Source: an uncultured Agathobacter sp. | Lineage (GTDB): Bacteria > Bacillota > Clostridia > Lachnospirales > Lachnospiraceae | Length of the DNA: 64,000 bases | NCBI GenBank assembly: GCA_945910395.1 | Contig: CAMDYX010000005.1 | Span: 1 to 64,000, forward strand | Direction of reading: 5' to 3' | Translations under genes and position numbers: made by a program | Shown here: piece after piece, positions 25,465 to 36,000 of the stretch | Layout of the letters: every line of letters starts with the position of its first letter | Numbering within the stretch: position 1 is the stretch's first letter | The notes under the pieces: generated by a model | Seen by the model: the letters and a program-made list of their open reading frames with translations, nothing else | Databases searched by the model: none | What the model was told of the DNA's origin: nothing

Positions 25465-26799
25465 ATGTATTTAAGAAGAAAAATAGACCAATTCCTAAAA
25501 CAATGGAAAGAAGACCCGGAGCATAAGCCTTTAATTGTAAAAGGCGCACGGCAGATAGGTAAAACAGAATCGATTTTACATTTTGCGAACGAAAACTATT
25601 CAAATGTGATATATATTAATTTTGCCCTTGAGAAAAAATACAGTTCGATTGTAGCGGATGGATATGATGTGGAAACGGTTATAAAAAATATTACACTTGT
25701 CAATCCATCCTTCCATTTTATAGAGAAGGAAACGCTCCTTATTTTTGATGAGATTCAGGAATACCCGGATGTTGCAACCACATTAAAGGCCTTTCGGCAG
25801 GACGGACGATTTGACGTGATCTGTAGCGGTTCCATGCTGGGAATTAATTATAAAAGGATTCACAGTAACAGCGTAGGGAATAAGACAGATTATGAAATGT
25901 ACTCCATGGACTTCGAGGAATTCCTGTGGGCAAAAGGATATCAGGAAAATCAGATTCGATCCATTTATGATCATATGGTAAAAAATGTACCATTTAGTGA
26001 TACTGAGTTATCTATTTTTAAGTCGCTGTTTCTGGACTACTGTGTATTGGGGGGGATGCCGGATGTTGTACAGGGATATATCAAAACAGGCACTTTTTCC
26101 GGTTCTCTGGAGATACAGGAGCAGATTCGATTAGACTATGAAGAAGATGTAAGAAAGTATGCGCAAGGTCTGGATCAGGCAAAAATCATTCAGATTTATC
26201 GCAGTATTCCTGCGCAGCTTGCAAAGGAAAACAAGAAGTTCCAATTTAATAAGCTGGATAAAAATGCACGTTCACGGGAATATACCGGTTGTATAGAATG
26301 GCTGATTGATGCAGGAGTTATTACGGAATGTAACTGTTTGCTTTACCCGGAATTGCCGCTGAAGGGAAATGTGGACGAGACAAAATACAAGCTGTATTAC
26401 CCGGATACCGGGTTGCTGGTTTCTTCGTTGGACGAGGAGGCACAGGAAGATCTTAGAGTAAATAAAAATTTGGGTGTTTATAAAGGTGCTTTGTATGAGA
26501 ACTTTGTTGCGGAAGCTTTTGTAAAACAGGGATTAGGCCTTTACTATTTTAAGAAAGAGAATTCTTCTCTGGAAGAGGACTTTTTCGTGCGATCCAAAAA
26601 TGAACTGATTCCGGTAGAAGTAAAATCCAATAATGACAGATCAAAATCATTGGCGGCGCTGATAAAAAATGAAAATTATAGTGATATCAAGCATGGAATA
26701 AAGCTGGGAGATTTTAATGTTGGTTGTTCAAATGGGATATATACGTTTCCCTATTTTTGTGCATTTATGATGAAGGAATATGTAAAGAGCTGGGACTAA
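25465..26799 (+). CDS. AAA ATPase with DUF4143 domain
   Basis: The 444-residue protein has a Walker A motif in VKGARQIGKTESIL and Walker B in LLIFDEIQEYPDVATTLKAF. An N-terminal AAA fold is followed by a C-terminal DUF4143/nuclease-like domain with ENFVAEAFVKQG...VEVKSNNDRSKSLAAL (a PD-(D/E)xK-like E-V-K pattern). Such proteins occur widely in anaerobes, often in mobile or accessory positions, and their role is unknown. It is a single-gene unit with its own terminator, between the ribosomal operon and the fructose operon. The nuclease reading is an inference. Confidence 0.85.
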   Translation: MYLRRKIDQFLKQWKEDPEHKPLIVKGARQIGKTESILHFANENYSNVIYINFALEKKYSSIVADGYDVETVIKNITLVNPSFHFIEKETLLIFDEIQEYPDVATTLKAFRQDGRFDVICSGSMLGINYKRIHSNSVGNKTDYEMYSMDFEEFLWAKGYQENQIRSIYDHMVKNVPFSDTELSIFKSLFLDYCVLGGMPDVVQGYIKTGTFSGSLEIQEQIRLDYEEDVRKYAQGLDQAKIIQIYRSIPAQLAKENKKFQFNKLDKNARSREYTGCIEWLIDAGVITECNCLLYPELPLKGNVDETKYKLYYPDTGLLVSSLDEEAQEDLRVNKNLGVYKGALYENFVAEAFVKQGLGLYYFKKENSSLEEDFFVRSKNELIPVEVKSNNDRSKSLAALIKNENYSDIKHGIKLGDFNVGCSNGIYTFPYFCAFMMKEYVKSWD

Positions 26800-26816
26800 G
26801 GAGAAGGAAAAGATAG

Positions 26817-26864
26817 GACTGATTCCAAATGGAAGAACATTCCATTTGGAATCAGTCTTTTTTT
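26817..26864 (+). terminator. Rho-independent terminator
   Basis: GACTGATTCCAAATGGAA (26817-26834) pairs perfectly with 26840-26857, followed by seven T. Confidence 0.95.
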
Positions 26865-26894
26865 GTACAAATCTTGCAAAAACTAATGATAAAA

Positions 26895-26986
26895 TTTGTG
26901 AGCATTTGTGATTGACTGTGACCGAATTTGAAAGTATAGTAAATTTATCAAGAACGAATTTGAATGTTTGTGAACGTTTTAGAAAG
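26895..26986 (+). promoter_or_regulatory. fru operon promoter with 10-bp direct repeats
   Basis: The sigma-A promoter TTGACT (26912-26917), 17 bp, TATAGT (26935-26940) is overlapped by repeats in exact 10-bp steps: TTTGTGAGCA (26895), TTTGTGATTG (26905), ACTGTGACCG (26915), AATTTGAAAG (26925). A second group follows the -10: AATTTGAATG (26957), TTTGTGAACG (26967), TTTTAGAAAG (26977). DeoR-type fructose regulators use direct repeats of this kind, so these are the likely sites for the regulator encoded at the operon's end. Confidence 0.75.
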
Positions 26987-27000
26987 AAAGGGGTGAAAAA

Positions 27001-27912
27001 ATGATCTATACGTTAACAGTAAATCCCTCCATTGATTACATCGTTGCAGTAGAGGATTTCAAGCTTGGACTTACAAACCGTACAAGCGCCGAGAAGCTTC
27101 TGCCCGGAGGAAAGGGAATCAATGTCTCCCAGGTGTTGAAGAATCTGGGGGTGGAAAATACCGCACTGGGATTTGTGGCAGGATTTACGGGAGATGCCCT
27201 TGTAAGAGAGCTGGAGCGCAGGGGAATCAAGCAGGAATTTATCCACATTAAAAACGGAATGACCAGAATCAATGTAAAGCTGACCTCCATTGACGGTACG
27301 GAGATCAACGGACAGGGACCGGATATTTCAAAAGAAGATATGGAATCTCTTTTCCTGCGGTTAGACCAGCTAGAGGACGGGGATGTCCTGTTTCTTGCCG
27401 GAAGCATACCGGGTTCGTTGCCTAGTGACCTGTATCAGAAGATTATGGTGCGATTAGAGAAAAAAGACATTTTGTTTGTTGTGGATGCCACAAGGGAGCT
27501 GCTTACCAAAGTCTTAGAGTACCATCCGTTTTTGATCAAGCCCAACAATCATGAGCTGGGCGAGATCTTTGGAGTGGAGCTTCGTACCAGAGAATCCGTG
27601 GTGCCATACGCGAAGAAGCTGCAGGAGATGGGAGCGCGCAATGTGCTGGTTTCCATGGCTGGCGAGGGATCGGTTCTTGTGGCAGAGGATGGAAGCATCG
27701 TTTCCCATGAGGCACCAAAAGGGGTTCTAGTCAATGGTGTCGGAGCGGGAGACTCTATGGTGGCAGGCTTTATGGCGGGATACATGAAAACGAAGGATTA
27801 TGCGTATGCTTACAGAATGGGAGCATCGGCAGGAAGTGCCAGCGCTTTTTCCGAGGACCTTGCTACCGAGCAGGAAATTAAAAAGGTTATGAGAGAAACA
27901 TTTGGAGAATAA
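27001..27912 (+). CDS. fruK: 1-phosphofructokinase
   Basis: This 303-residue PfkB-family kinase phosphorylates fructose-1-phosphate to fructose-1,6-bisphosphate with ATP. It has the sugar-binding start TVNPSIDYIVAVEDFKLGLTNR, the GGKGINVSQVLKNLG motif, and the anion-hole/catalytic signature NGVGAGDSMVAGF with the base Asp. It is followed by the fructose PTS permease, the usual pairing. Confidence 0.95.
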   Translation: MIYTLTVNPSIDYIVAVEDFKLGLTNRTSAEKLLPGGKGINVSQVLKNLGVENTALGFVAGFTGDALVRELERRGIKQEFIHIKNGMTRINVKLTSIDGTEINGQGPDISKEDMESLFLRLDQLEDGDVLFLAGSIPGSLPSDLYQKIMVRLEKKDILFVVDATRELLTKVLEYHPFLIKPNNHELGEIFGVELRTRESVVPYAKKLQEMGARNVLVSMAGEGSVLVAEDGSIVSHEAPKGVLVNGVGAGDSMVAGFMAGYMKTKDYAYAYRMGASAGSASAFSEDLATEQEIKKVMRETFGE

Positions 27913-27927
27913 GGAGAGGGACAGGAT

Positions 27928-29829
27928 ATGAGAATTACCGAATTATTATCGAGGGAAAGCATAGAGCTTAACGGAACTCCTAAGACCAAGGCAGAAGCGC
28001 TTGACCAGATGGTGGAGCTGATGGAAAAAAGCGGAAAGCTTTCCGATAAAGAAGCCTACAGAAAGCAGGTGTATGCGAGAGAAGAGGAAAGTACCACAGG
28101 TGTGGGAGAGGGAATTGCAATTCCCCATGGCAAGTGTGACGGCGTAAAGGCTCCGGGACTTGCCGCCATGGTGGTAAAGGATGGTGTGGATTTTGACGCT
28201 ATGGACGGAGATCCGGTATCGCTGATTTTCCTAATCGCCGCACCAAATACGAAGGATAACGTACATCTTGATGTGCTAAGCAAGCTGTCAGTGCTGCTTA
28301 TGAACGAGGACTTTACCGCTGCACTTAAAAATGCGAAGACGGTAGATGAGTTTATCCGCATTGTGGATGAGGCGGACGAGACAGAAAAGAGCATTGATGA
28401 GCGGTTAGAAAGTGCCACAACAGGAGCAGTGAAGCTGGTGGCAGTTACCTCCTGCCCAACCGGAATCGCCCACACCTATATGGCAGCGGAGGGACTTGAA
28501 AAGGCTGCAAGGGCAGCCGGGGCACAGATTAAGATTGAGACCAGAGGCTCTGGCGGTGCAAAAAATGTGCTGTCGGATGCGGATATTGAGGAAGCAGAGT
28601 GTGTGATCATTGCTGCGGATGCAAAGGTTCCAATGGAGCGGTTTTCCGGAAAGAAGCTCATTTCGGTTCCGGTATCCGATGGAATTAATAAGGCTGACCA
28701 GCTGATTGCAAAGGCAATGTCAGGGGACGCAAAGATTTATCAGGAAGAGAGCGGCCGAAAGGAAAGCCGTTCAGAGGTGAAGTCCGGTGGGGCTGCCCAC
28801 AGAATTTACACCCAGCTGATGAACGGAGTATCCCACATGCTTCCATTCGTTGTTGGCGGCGGTATTTTGATTGCAATTGCCTTTTTGATTGATGGTTTTG
28901 CTGTGGATATCAATTCTCTTACAGAGGCAGAGCGTGGAAATTTCGGTACCATCACACCTCTTGCAGCGATGTTTAAGAGTATTGGCGGTGTTGCCTTTGG
29001 CTTTATGCTTCCGGTGCTGGCAGGCTATATCGCCATGGCAATCGGTGACCGTCCGGCATTGGCCCTTGGCTTTGTGGGCGGAATGATTGCAGCAAACGGA
29101 AAATCCGGATTTTTGGGTGCCCTTGTGGCAGGATTTTTGGCAGGCTATGTGATTCTGCTTTTGAAGAAGCTGTGTGAGAAGCTTCCGGATGCCTTAGAAA
29201 AAATTGCACCTGTACTAATTTATCCACTATTTGGTATATTTATAGTGGGAGTTGCGATGATCTATGTTACAGAGCCGATTATGGGTGCAGTCAACATGGG
29301 ACTGAACAGCGGACTTGCCAGCATGGGAGATGCAAGCAAGGTGGTTCTCGGTCTTGTTCTTGCAGGAATGATGGCAGTAGATATGGGCGGCCCCTTCAAT
29401 AAGGCAGCTTATGTATTCGGAACAGCGTCCATTGCGGCAGGAAATTACGATATTATGGCAGCAGTTATGATTGGCGGCATGGTTCCACCATGTGCCATTG
29501 CACTTGCAACGCTCTTATTCAAGAACAAATTTACCAAGGAGGAGCGGGAATCCGGCCCTGTAAACTTTATCATGGGACTTGCATTCATTACAGAAGGCGC
29601 AATTCCGTATGCAGCAGCAGATCCACTTCGTGTACTTCCGTCCTGCATTGCAGGGTCTGCAGTAGCCGGGGCATTATCCATGGCATTTGGATGTACGCTG
29701 ATGGCACCTCACGGCGGAATCTTCGTATTCCCGGTTGTTGGCCATGCGATCATGTATGTGGTATCACTCCTTGTAGGAATTGCGGTTTCTACCATATTAC
29801 TTGGTGTATTAAAGAAAAAGGTTGCATAG
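27928..29829 (+). CDS. fruA: PTS fructose transporter subunit IIABC
   Basis: The 633-residue fusion permease has EIIA in residues 1-145 with the phospho-His in GIAIPHGKCDG, EIIB at about 168-265 with the phospho-Cys in VAVTSCPTGIAHTYMAAEGL, and the membrane EIIC from about 290 to the end (SHMLPFVVGGGILIAIAFLI ... GGPFNKAAYVFG). It imports fructose as fructose-1-phosphate for the preceding kinase. It has full length and no domain is broken. Confidence 0.95.
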   Translation: MRITELLSRESIELNGTPKTKAEALDQMVELMEKSGKLSDKEAYRKQVYAREEESTTGVGEGIAIPHGKCDGVKAPGLAAMVVKDGVDFDAMDGDPVSLIFLIAAPNTKDNVHLDVLSKLSVLLMNEDFTAALKNAKTVDEFIRIVDEADETEKSIDERLESATTGAVKLVAVTSCPTGIAHTYMAAEGLEKAARAAGAQIKIETRGSGGAKNVLSDADIEEAECVIIAADAKVPMERFSGKKLISVPVSDGINKADQLIAKAMSGDAKIYQEESGRKESRSEVKSGGAAHRIYTQLMNGVSHMLPFVVGGGILIAIAFLIDGFAVDINSLTEAERGNFGTITPLAAMFKSIGGVAFGFMLPVLAGYIAMAIGDRPALALGFVGGMIAANGKSGFLGALVAGFLAGYVILLLKKLCEKLPDALEKIAPVLIYPLFGIFIVGVAMIYVTEPIMGAVNMGLNSGLASMGDASKVVLGLVLAGMMAVDMGGPFNKAAYVFGTASIAAGNYDIMAAVMIGGMVPPCAIALATLLFKNKFTKEERESGPVNFIMGLAFITEGAIPYAAADPLRVLPSCIAGSAVAGALSMAFGCTLMAPHGGIFVFPVVGHAIMYVVSLLVGIAVSTILLGVLKKKVA

Positions 29830-29843
29830 AAAGGATAAAAATT

Positions 29844-30101
29844 ATGAAGACATTTGAATATATCATAAAGGATGAACAGGGTATTCATGCAAGACCGGCA
29901 GGAGAGCTGGTAAAGGTTGCAAAACAGTATACAAGTACCGTAATGATTGGAAAAGACGGAAACAGCGTAGACTGCAAAAAGATTTTTGGAATCATGGGAC
30001 TTGGAGTGAAAAAGGATCAGACAGTTACCTTTACCATTGAGGGTGAGGATGAGGAGCAGGCTTCCCACGCAATTCAAAGCTTTATGAGTGAAAATCTTTA
30101 A
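29844..30101 (+). CDS. ptsH: Phosphocarrier protein HPr, lacking Ser46
   Basis: The 85-residue HPr carries the His15-equivalent phosphorylation site in GIHARPAG. Aligned with Bacillus HPr, the regulatory Ser46 position (KSIMG) is Lys (KKIFG in VDCKKIFGIMGLG), so HPr kinase should not regulate it. AAAGGA precedes the ATG at 29844; the open frame continues upstream within fruA, but that part is a shadow. It lies between the fructose permease and enzyme I. Confidence 0.93.
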   Translation: MKTFEYIIKDEQGIHARPAGELVKVAKQYTSTVMIGKDGNSVDCKKIFGIMGLGVKKDQTVTFTIEGEDEEQASHAIQSFMSENL

Positions 30102-30118
30102 TTCGGAGGAAACGGCGC

Positions 30119-31771
30119 ATGAATCAGTATAATGGAAAAAGTGTGTTTGGCGGAATCGCAATCGGAAAAATAAAGGTCCTTGCAAAAGGAGACGCACCGG
30201 TAAAACGTATTCACATTGATAAACCCCAGGAGGAAATAGAAAGATATCATGCTGCGGTAGAGGAGGCAGACAGGGAGCTTTCTGCATTATACGAAAAGGC
30301 ATTAAAGGAAGTAGGGGAAGCAAATGCTGCAATCTTTGAGATTCACAAGATGATGCTTGAGGACGACGATTATAAGGATTCCGTGGAAGGAATCATCTTA
30401 AATCAGAGCGTCAATGCAGAATATGCGGTTGCTGCTACCAGTGAAAATTTTGCACGGATGTTTTCGGACATGGAGGATGAATACATGCGGGCAAGAGCTG
30501 CCGACGTAAAGGATATCTCAGAACGACTGATTCGTGTGCTGTCAGGAAAAGGGGAAGAGGATGAAGCCTCCGAGGAGCCGGAGATTATTGTGGCAAAGGA
30601 TCTGGCTCCCTCCGAAACGGTATCCCTGGATAAGGATAAGGTGCTGGCCTTTGTGACGATACAGGGCTCCATCAATTCCCACACGGCAATTCTTGCCAGA
30701 ACCATGGGGATTCCGGCGCTGGTAAGCACGAATATGGATGAACAGATGCTGGATTTGCTGGATGGAAAAATGGGCGTTGTGGACGGAACAAACGGCAGCT
30801 TTTACATCGAGCCGGAGGAGAAAATCTTAGAAGAGCTCCTTGCACAGCAGAAAAAGGAACAGGAACTCAAAGACCTGTATGAAACCTTAAAGGGAAAAGA
30901 AAATGTGACCTTAGACGGAAAAAAGATTATGGTGTATGCCAATATCGGCAATATCAAGGATCTGGCCCACGTCATCAAAAACGATGCCGGAGGAATCGGA
31001 TTGTTCCGAAGCGAATTCATTTTCCTTGAGAGAAATGATTTTCCGACGGAGGAGGAGCAGTTTGCGATTTACAAGACCGTTGCGGAGACTATGGCGGGAA
31101 AACGGGTAATCATTCGAACCTTGGACATCGGAGCCGACAAAAAATGTGACTATTTCCAGATGGATCCGGAGGAAAATCCTGCCATGGGCGTTCGGGCCAT
31201 CCGCATCTGCCTCACTAGACCGGAGATTTTTAAGACCCAGCTTCGGGCCCTGTTCCGGGCAAGTGCCTACGGAAATATCGCGGTGATGTATCCGATGATT
31301 ACCAGTATGAAGGAAATAAAGGCCATCAAGGCAATTGTGCAGGAGGTCTGCCAAAAGCTTAAGGAGGAAGGAATTCCTTACAAAATGCCCCAGCAGGGAA
31401 TCATGATCGAGACTCCGGCAGCCGTTATGATCAGTGATCTTTTAGCAAAAGAGGTGGATTTCTTCAGCATCGGAACTAACGACCTGACTCAGTATACGCT
31501 GGCCATTGACCGGCAGAATGAAAAGCTGGATGATTTTTACGATTCCCACCATCCTGCGGTACTCCGCATGATTCAGATGGTGGTGGACAATGCCCATGAG
31601 GCCGGAATCTGGGCCGGAATCTGCGGCGAGCTGGGAGCGGATACATCTCTTACGAAAGAATTCTTGAAAATGGGTGTGGACGAGTTGTCCGTTTCTCCTG
31701 CGAGAATACTTCCAATTCGTAAAATTATTCTTGAGACAAATGTGACAGAGTATGGTAGAATAAAAGAATAA
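30119..31771 (+). CDS. ptsI: PTS enzyme I (phosphoenolpyruvate-protein phosphotransferase)
   Basis: This 550-residue enzyme I passes phosphate from PEP to HPr. The active His is in QGSINSHTAILARTMGIPA. The C-terminal PEP-binding barrel has GIGLFRSEFIFLER, MYPMITSMKEI, GIMIETPAAV, DFFSIGTNDLTQY and the active Cys in AGICGELG. The start lies 9 bases after GGAGG. Together with ptsH it gives the operon a complete PTS chain. Confidence 0.95.
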   Translation: MNQYNGKSVFGGIAIGKIKVLAKGDAPVKRIHIDKPQEEIERYHAAVEEADRELSALYEKALKEVGEANAAIFEIHKMMLEDDDYKDSVEGIILNQSVNAEYAVAATSENFARMFSDMEDEYMRARAADVKDISERLIRVLSGKGEEDEASEEPEIIVAKDLAPSETVSLDKDKVLAFVTIQGSINSHTAILARTMGIPALVSTNMDEQMLDLLDGKMGVVDGTNGSFYIEPEEKILEELLAQQKKEQELKDLYETLKGKENVTLDGKKIMVYANIGNIKDLAHVIKNDAGGIGLFRSEFIFLERNDFPTEEEQFAIYKTVAETMAGKRVIIRTLDIGADKKCDYFQMDPEENPAMGVRAIRICLTRPEIFKTQLRALFRASAYGNIAVMYPMITSMKEIKAIKAIVQEVCQKLKEEGIPYKMPQQGIMIETPAAVMISDLLAKEVDFFSIGTNDLTQYTLAIDRQNEKLDDFYDSHHPAVLRMIQMVVDNAHEAGIWAGICGELGADTSLTKEFLKMGVDELSVSPARILPIRKIILETNVTEYGRIKE

Positions 31772-31811
31772 ACCATGCCCGACATGTCGCAGGGATCATG
31801 AGGTGGAAGCT

Positions 31812-32561
31812 ATGCTGGCAGAGCAGAGATACAAAATTATACTGGATTTACTGGAAAAAAATAAAAGTGTAACCGTGACAGAGATTCGGGAGGCGCTCCA
31901 TGCCTCCGAATCTACCGTCCGACGGGATATTACAGCCTTGCACAATGCCTCAAAACTGATAAAGGTATTTGGCGGGGCTGTTTCTATTGATGAAAACAGT
32001 TTTTCGGCAAACGAGCCCACGGTAGCCCAGAAGGTGGACTTAAATAAGGATGAAAAAAGGAAAATCGGAAAATATGCCGCAGCCCTGATTAAAACAGAAG
32101 AGTTCGTCTATATAGATGCGGGAACGTCGACGGCCAGCATGCTGGAATTTATCGATGTAAGCAAGGTGACCTTTGTCACCAATGCGGTTGCCCATGCCCA
32201 GGCTCTTTCGGCAAGAGGAGCAAAGGTCTATCTGCTTGGGGGAGAGCTGAAGGGCTCCACCGAGGCAATTGTAGGAAATACGGCAGTCCGTTTACTGCAG
32301 GGCTACCATTTTACAAAGGGATTTTTTGGCACGAACGGAGTCAGTAAAAGGGAAGGCTTTACCACACCGGATGCGGACGAGGCCATCATAAAGGAAACGG
32401 CTATGGCACAATGTCAGAAGGCATATGTGCTGGCTGACTCCTCCAAATTCCACAAGGTATCCTCTGTGACCTTCGGAGAGTTTAAGGGGGCCACCATCAT
32501 TACAGATGTGATCCTGCCGGGCTATGAGCAGTTTGATAACGTGGTTTTGGCGAAAGAATGA
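31812..32561 (+). CDS. fruR: DeoR-family transcriptional regulator of the fru operon
   Basis: The product has about 249 residues. The N-terminal DeoR helix-turn-helix is VTEIREALHASESTVRRDITAL. The C-terminal sugar-phosphate sensor domain has YIDAGTSTASMLEF, FVTNAVAHAQALS and a K/ADSSKFHKVS region, as in FruR/DeoR proteins that bind fructose-1-phosphate. AGGTGG 6 bases before the ATG at 31812 fits better than the GTG at 31803. It is the last gene of the fructose unit. The likely targets are the 10-bp repeats at 26895-26986. Confidence 0.88.
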   Translation: MLAEQRYKIILDLLEKNKSVTVTEIREALHASESTVRRDITALHNASKLIKVFGGAVSIDENSFSANEPTVAQKVDLNKDEKRKIGKYAAALIKTEEFVYIDAGTSTASMLEFIDVSKVTFVTNAVAHAQALSARGAKVYLLGGELKGSTEAIVGNTAVRLLQGYHFTKGFFGTNGVSKREGFTTPDADEAIIKETAMAQCQKAYVLADSSKFHKVSSVTFGEFKGATIITDVILPGYEQFDNVVLAKE

Positions 32562-32576
32562 CGACTGGGGAATAGG

Positions 32577-33038
32577 ATGAGAAACACTACACTTTGTTAT
32601 ATCGAAAAAGATGACTGTTATCTTATGCTGCTTCGAAACAAAAAGGAAGTGGATGAGAACAAAGGGAAATGGATTGGTATTGGCGGAAAGTTTGAAGAGG
32701 GAGAAAGCCCGGAGGAGTGCCTGCTTCGGGAAACAAAGGAAGAAACCGGACTTACGCTTTTAGATTATCGCTTCCGGGGAATTGTAACCTTTTTGTCCGA
32801 TGAGTGGGGCTGTGAATATATGCATCTGTTTACCGCTGATCGATTTGAAGGGGAAGTAACCGCGTGCAGTGAAGGAGAGCTGAAATGGATTCCAAAAAGC
32901 AAGATTCTGGATTTAAATCTCTGGGAGGGTGACCGCCCGTTTCTAAAGCTGCTTTTTGAGGACAGTCCCTTTTTTACCATGAAGCTGTCCTATAAGGGAG
33001 ATACGCTTACAGATATACAGACGAAGATTTACCGGTGA
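32577..33038 (+). CDS. Nudix hydrolase (MutT-like)
   Basis: This 153-residue Nudix protein has the box GGKFEEGESPEECLLRETKEETGL, matching GX5EX7REUXEEXGU. The family cleaves nucleoside diphosphate linkages; an 8-oxo-dGTP or related substrate is possible but unproved. It follows the regulator by 15 bases and precedes the large fusion gene closely, so it may be read with the fru operon. Confidence 0.9.
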   Translation: MRNTTLCYIEKDDCYLMLLRNKKEVDENKGKWIGIGGKFEEGESPEECLLRETKEETGLTLLDYRFRGIVTFLSDEWGCEYMHLFTADRFEGEVTACSEGELKWIPKSKILDLNLWEGDRPFLKLLFEDSPFFTMKLSYKGDTLTDIQTKIYR

Positions 33039-33064
33039 TTATACAAAGGAGGAGGAACGGGGAT

Positions 33065-36000
33065 TTGAGAAGAGTTTTACTTATTTCAGACGGCTGGAAA
33101 CGATTGGTTACCTACGCCTGGGTTGACGGAATCATGCATGGGGCAAAGGAGCTTGGGGAAGAAATCTGCTTGTATCAGTTTAATACAAACGGAAACTGGA
33201 GCCGTGATAAAAAATACAATAATGGCGAATATAATCTGTTTACGCTCCCGAATTTCGAGGACTACGACGGGGTTATTTTTGACGGAACAAATATCACAGA
33301 CCAAAGACAGCTCAATGCAATTGTAAAAAAATTAAAGGATCTGGATATTCCGGTGGTAAGCATCTGCTATGCGGTAGAAGGCTGCTATTATGTGGGAAAT
33401 GATAATTATAAGCTGTTTCGGGAGCTGATTGACCATCTGTATCAAAAGCATGGATGTCGGGATTTTGTTTTTGCGGGAGGACCGGATTACAACTACGAAA
33501 ATCAGATTCGTTATAAGTCCTTCTGCGACGCGATGGAAGAATACCACTTACCATGCGATGAAAGCCGTTGCCTGTTTGGAGATTTTGATTTTGGAACTGG
33601 GGTCAGGTACTTTAACGAGTGGGTGGAGCAAAAGAAGCCCCTGCCGGGAGCCTTCGTCTGTGCAAATGACAATATTGCAGCCGGGATTTGTTCCGCGGCC
33701 GAACGCCATGGATTTAAGATCCCCAGGGATTTTCTGGTTACAGGCTTTGACAATCTGGATAAAGCTGCATACTTCAATCCCCAGATTACAACGGTAGAGC
33801 ATAACCGTGGAAATATCGGAAAAACCGCCTTAAGAATTCTTTCCCAGAAATGGAAAGGGGAAGAGGTGGACGCGTTCCAATATCTGGAATCGGAATGCAT
33901 TTTCGGAGAGAGCTGCGGCTGCCCGAACAGCGGAAGGGTGGACTACCGGAATTACATCAAGTGGCAGATCGAGTATTCGGTGAAAAAGGAGTGCGAAGAT
34001 GAGGCGGTCATGGTGCTGGAAAACCAGATTGCCGAATGCAACGATTACAGAAGTCTGTTTCAGGGATTTGCCAGCTATATTGAATCCCTTTCTTGCGATG
34101 GAGTATACTTCGTCGTGGATAGAAAGCTCTTAGATGCACGGCTGGACACAGCATTTTCCAATAAGGGCTATCGAAACAGGCATGAGCTTGAGGTAGGTTA
34201 TGCAATTGAGCACGGAAAAGAGCTGCAGTTTGCAGGAGAGCAGGCGCTAAGCCGATATCTGGACGAAAACGGTGCGAACAACGCATATATGTTTTCTGCA
34301 ATTCATTTCCGGGATCAGAATGTAGGCTTTACGATTTTGAAGAACCCTACCTTTTTGTATGAAAATCCTTCTTATTATGATGTACATTCCGTTTTTGTTA
34401 CAAAGCTGGAAAATCTGTTTAAGCAGACACAGCTTAAAAATGTATACAACAGAGATGCTTTGACCGGACTATACAACCGTGTGGCTTACAATGAAATGAT
34501 CGTACCGAGATTTGACAGATATACCCGTCAGAATATTTCCTGTGCAATGGTCTTCTTCGATGTGGATAATTTTAAGCAGATGAATGATACCTATGGACAT
34601 AAATTCGGGGATGAGGTACTGAAAACGATTGCAAAAACCCTGGAGAGGGAAAAGCCAAAGAACAGCTTTTCATATCGATTTGGCGGAGATGAGTTTGTGG
34701 TCTTTCTGGCAGATGCGACAGAAGAGAATATAGCTGCATTTGTGAGCCGTGTAAATAAGATTCTGTCGGAGCGGAAGATCAAGTTGAGCCATGGCGTAAT
34801 CGTTACGGACCCAAAGAGTGGGAAAACCCTGGATGAATATTTAGTGATGGCGGATAAGAAAATGTATGAAGTAAAAGCAGCGAGAAAGAGAAATGCAAAA
34901 ATGAATTTTTTGAAGGGTGTGGATATTTCCTCCCTCCCGGAGCACTTGGATGGTGGGGAGAAATTTTATCTGGCAGACGGAAGATGCGTGGATGCATTTG
35001 AACTGCTTGCCGAAAATCATATCAATTCCGTTCGCCTTCGTATCTGGAATGAGCCGAATCTGGTGTCGGAGGCAAAAGGCTACTGTGACCTTGCCCACAC
35101 CATTGAAATGGCAAAAAAAATAAAAGCCCATGGAATGCATTTTTTGCTTGACTTCCATTACTCCGATTATTGGGCAGATCCGGGTCAGCAGAGAAAGCCC
35201 AAGGCCTGGGAAAATCTTTCCTTTGAAGAGCTGAAGGAGGCCGTATATCAATATACAAAAGAGGTTCTTGACGCATTGGAGGAAGCCGGCGCTCTTCCGG
35301 ACATGGTTCAGGTAGGAAACGAGATTCGAAGCGGCATGCTTTTCCCGGATGGAGCAGTTCCGGCGTATGACAATCTGGCGGCCCTCATCAATGCGGGAAT
35401 CCGGGCAGTAAGAGAAAAATCGTCGGATATTTCGGTTATGATACATTTAGACCAGGGAGGCCGATTCTTCTACTTAAAGGAGTGGTTCGATGCAGTATTT
35501 GCAGCAGGAATGGAACCCATCGATGCCATCGGAATATCCTTCTACTCCTTCTGGCATGGAACCTTTATGGATTTAAAGAATTCCATGGAACAGCTGATTG
35601 AGCGCTATCATGTTCCGGTGTATGTGGTAGAAACCGCACATCCCTGGCGACACTGCAAGGCGGAGCATGTTTCTGTTGACCTTATGAAAACGGCGGGACT
35701 TCCGGCAGGGGAAGAAGAGCAGAAGAAATCCCTCGCCCTTGTGATGCAGATCGCGGCAGCTGTGTCAAAGGATCTGCCAACCGGAGTATACTATTGGGAG
35801 CCTCTCTGCATACCGGGAAAAACCTATGGAAGCTGGGATGAGAACATGGGAATGCTGGATGAAAACGGAAAAGCACTCCCATCCTTTGAGATGTACCGCG
35901 ACTTTGATCCGAAGAACCCTCCGATTGAGAATTTGGAGGAATATATCGAATCCTTATATGCGGTGGATGAATCACAGCTGGCACCGGCAGGGACAAATCT

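Noticed and set aside
29490-29843. Longer N-terminus for HPr
   Set aside because: The open frame upstream of 29844 is a shadow within fruA; HPr length and its own ribosome site set the start at 29844.
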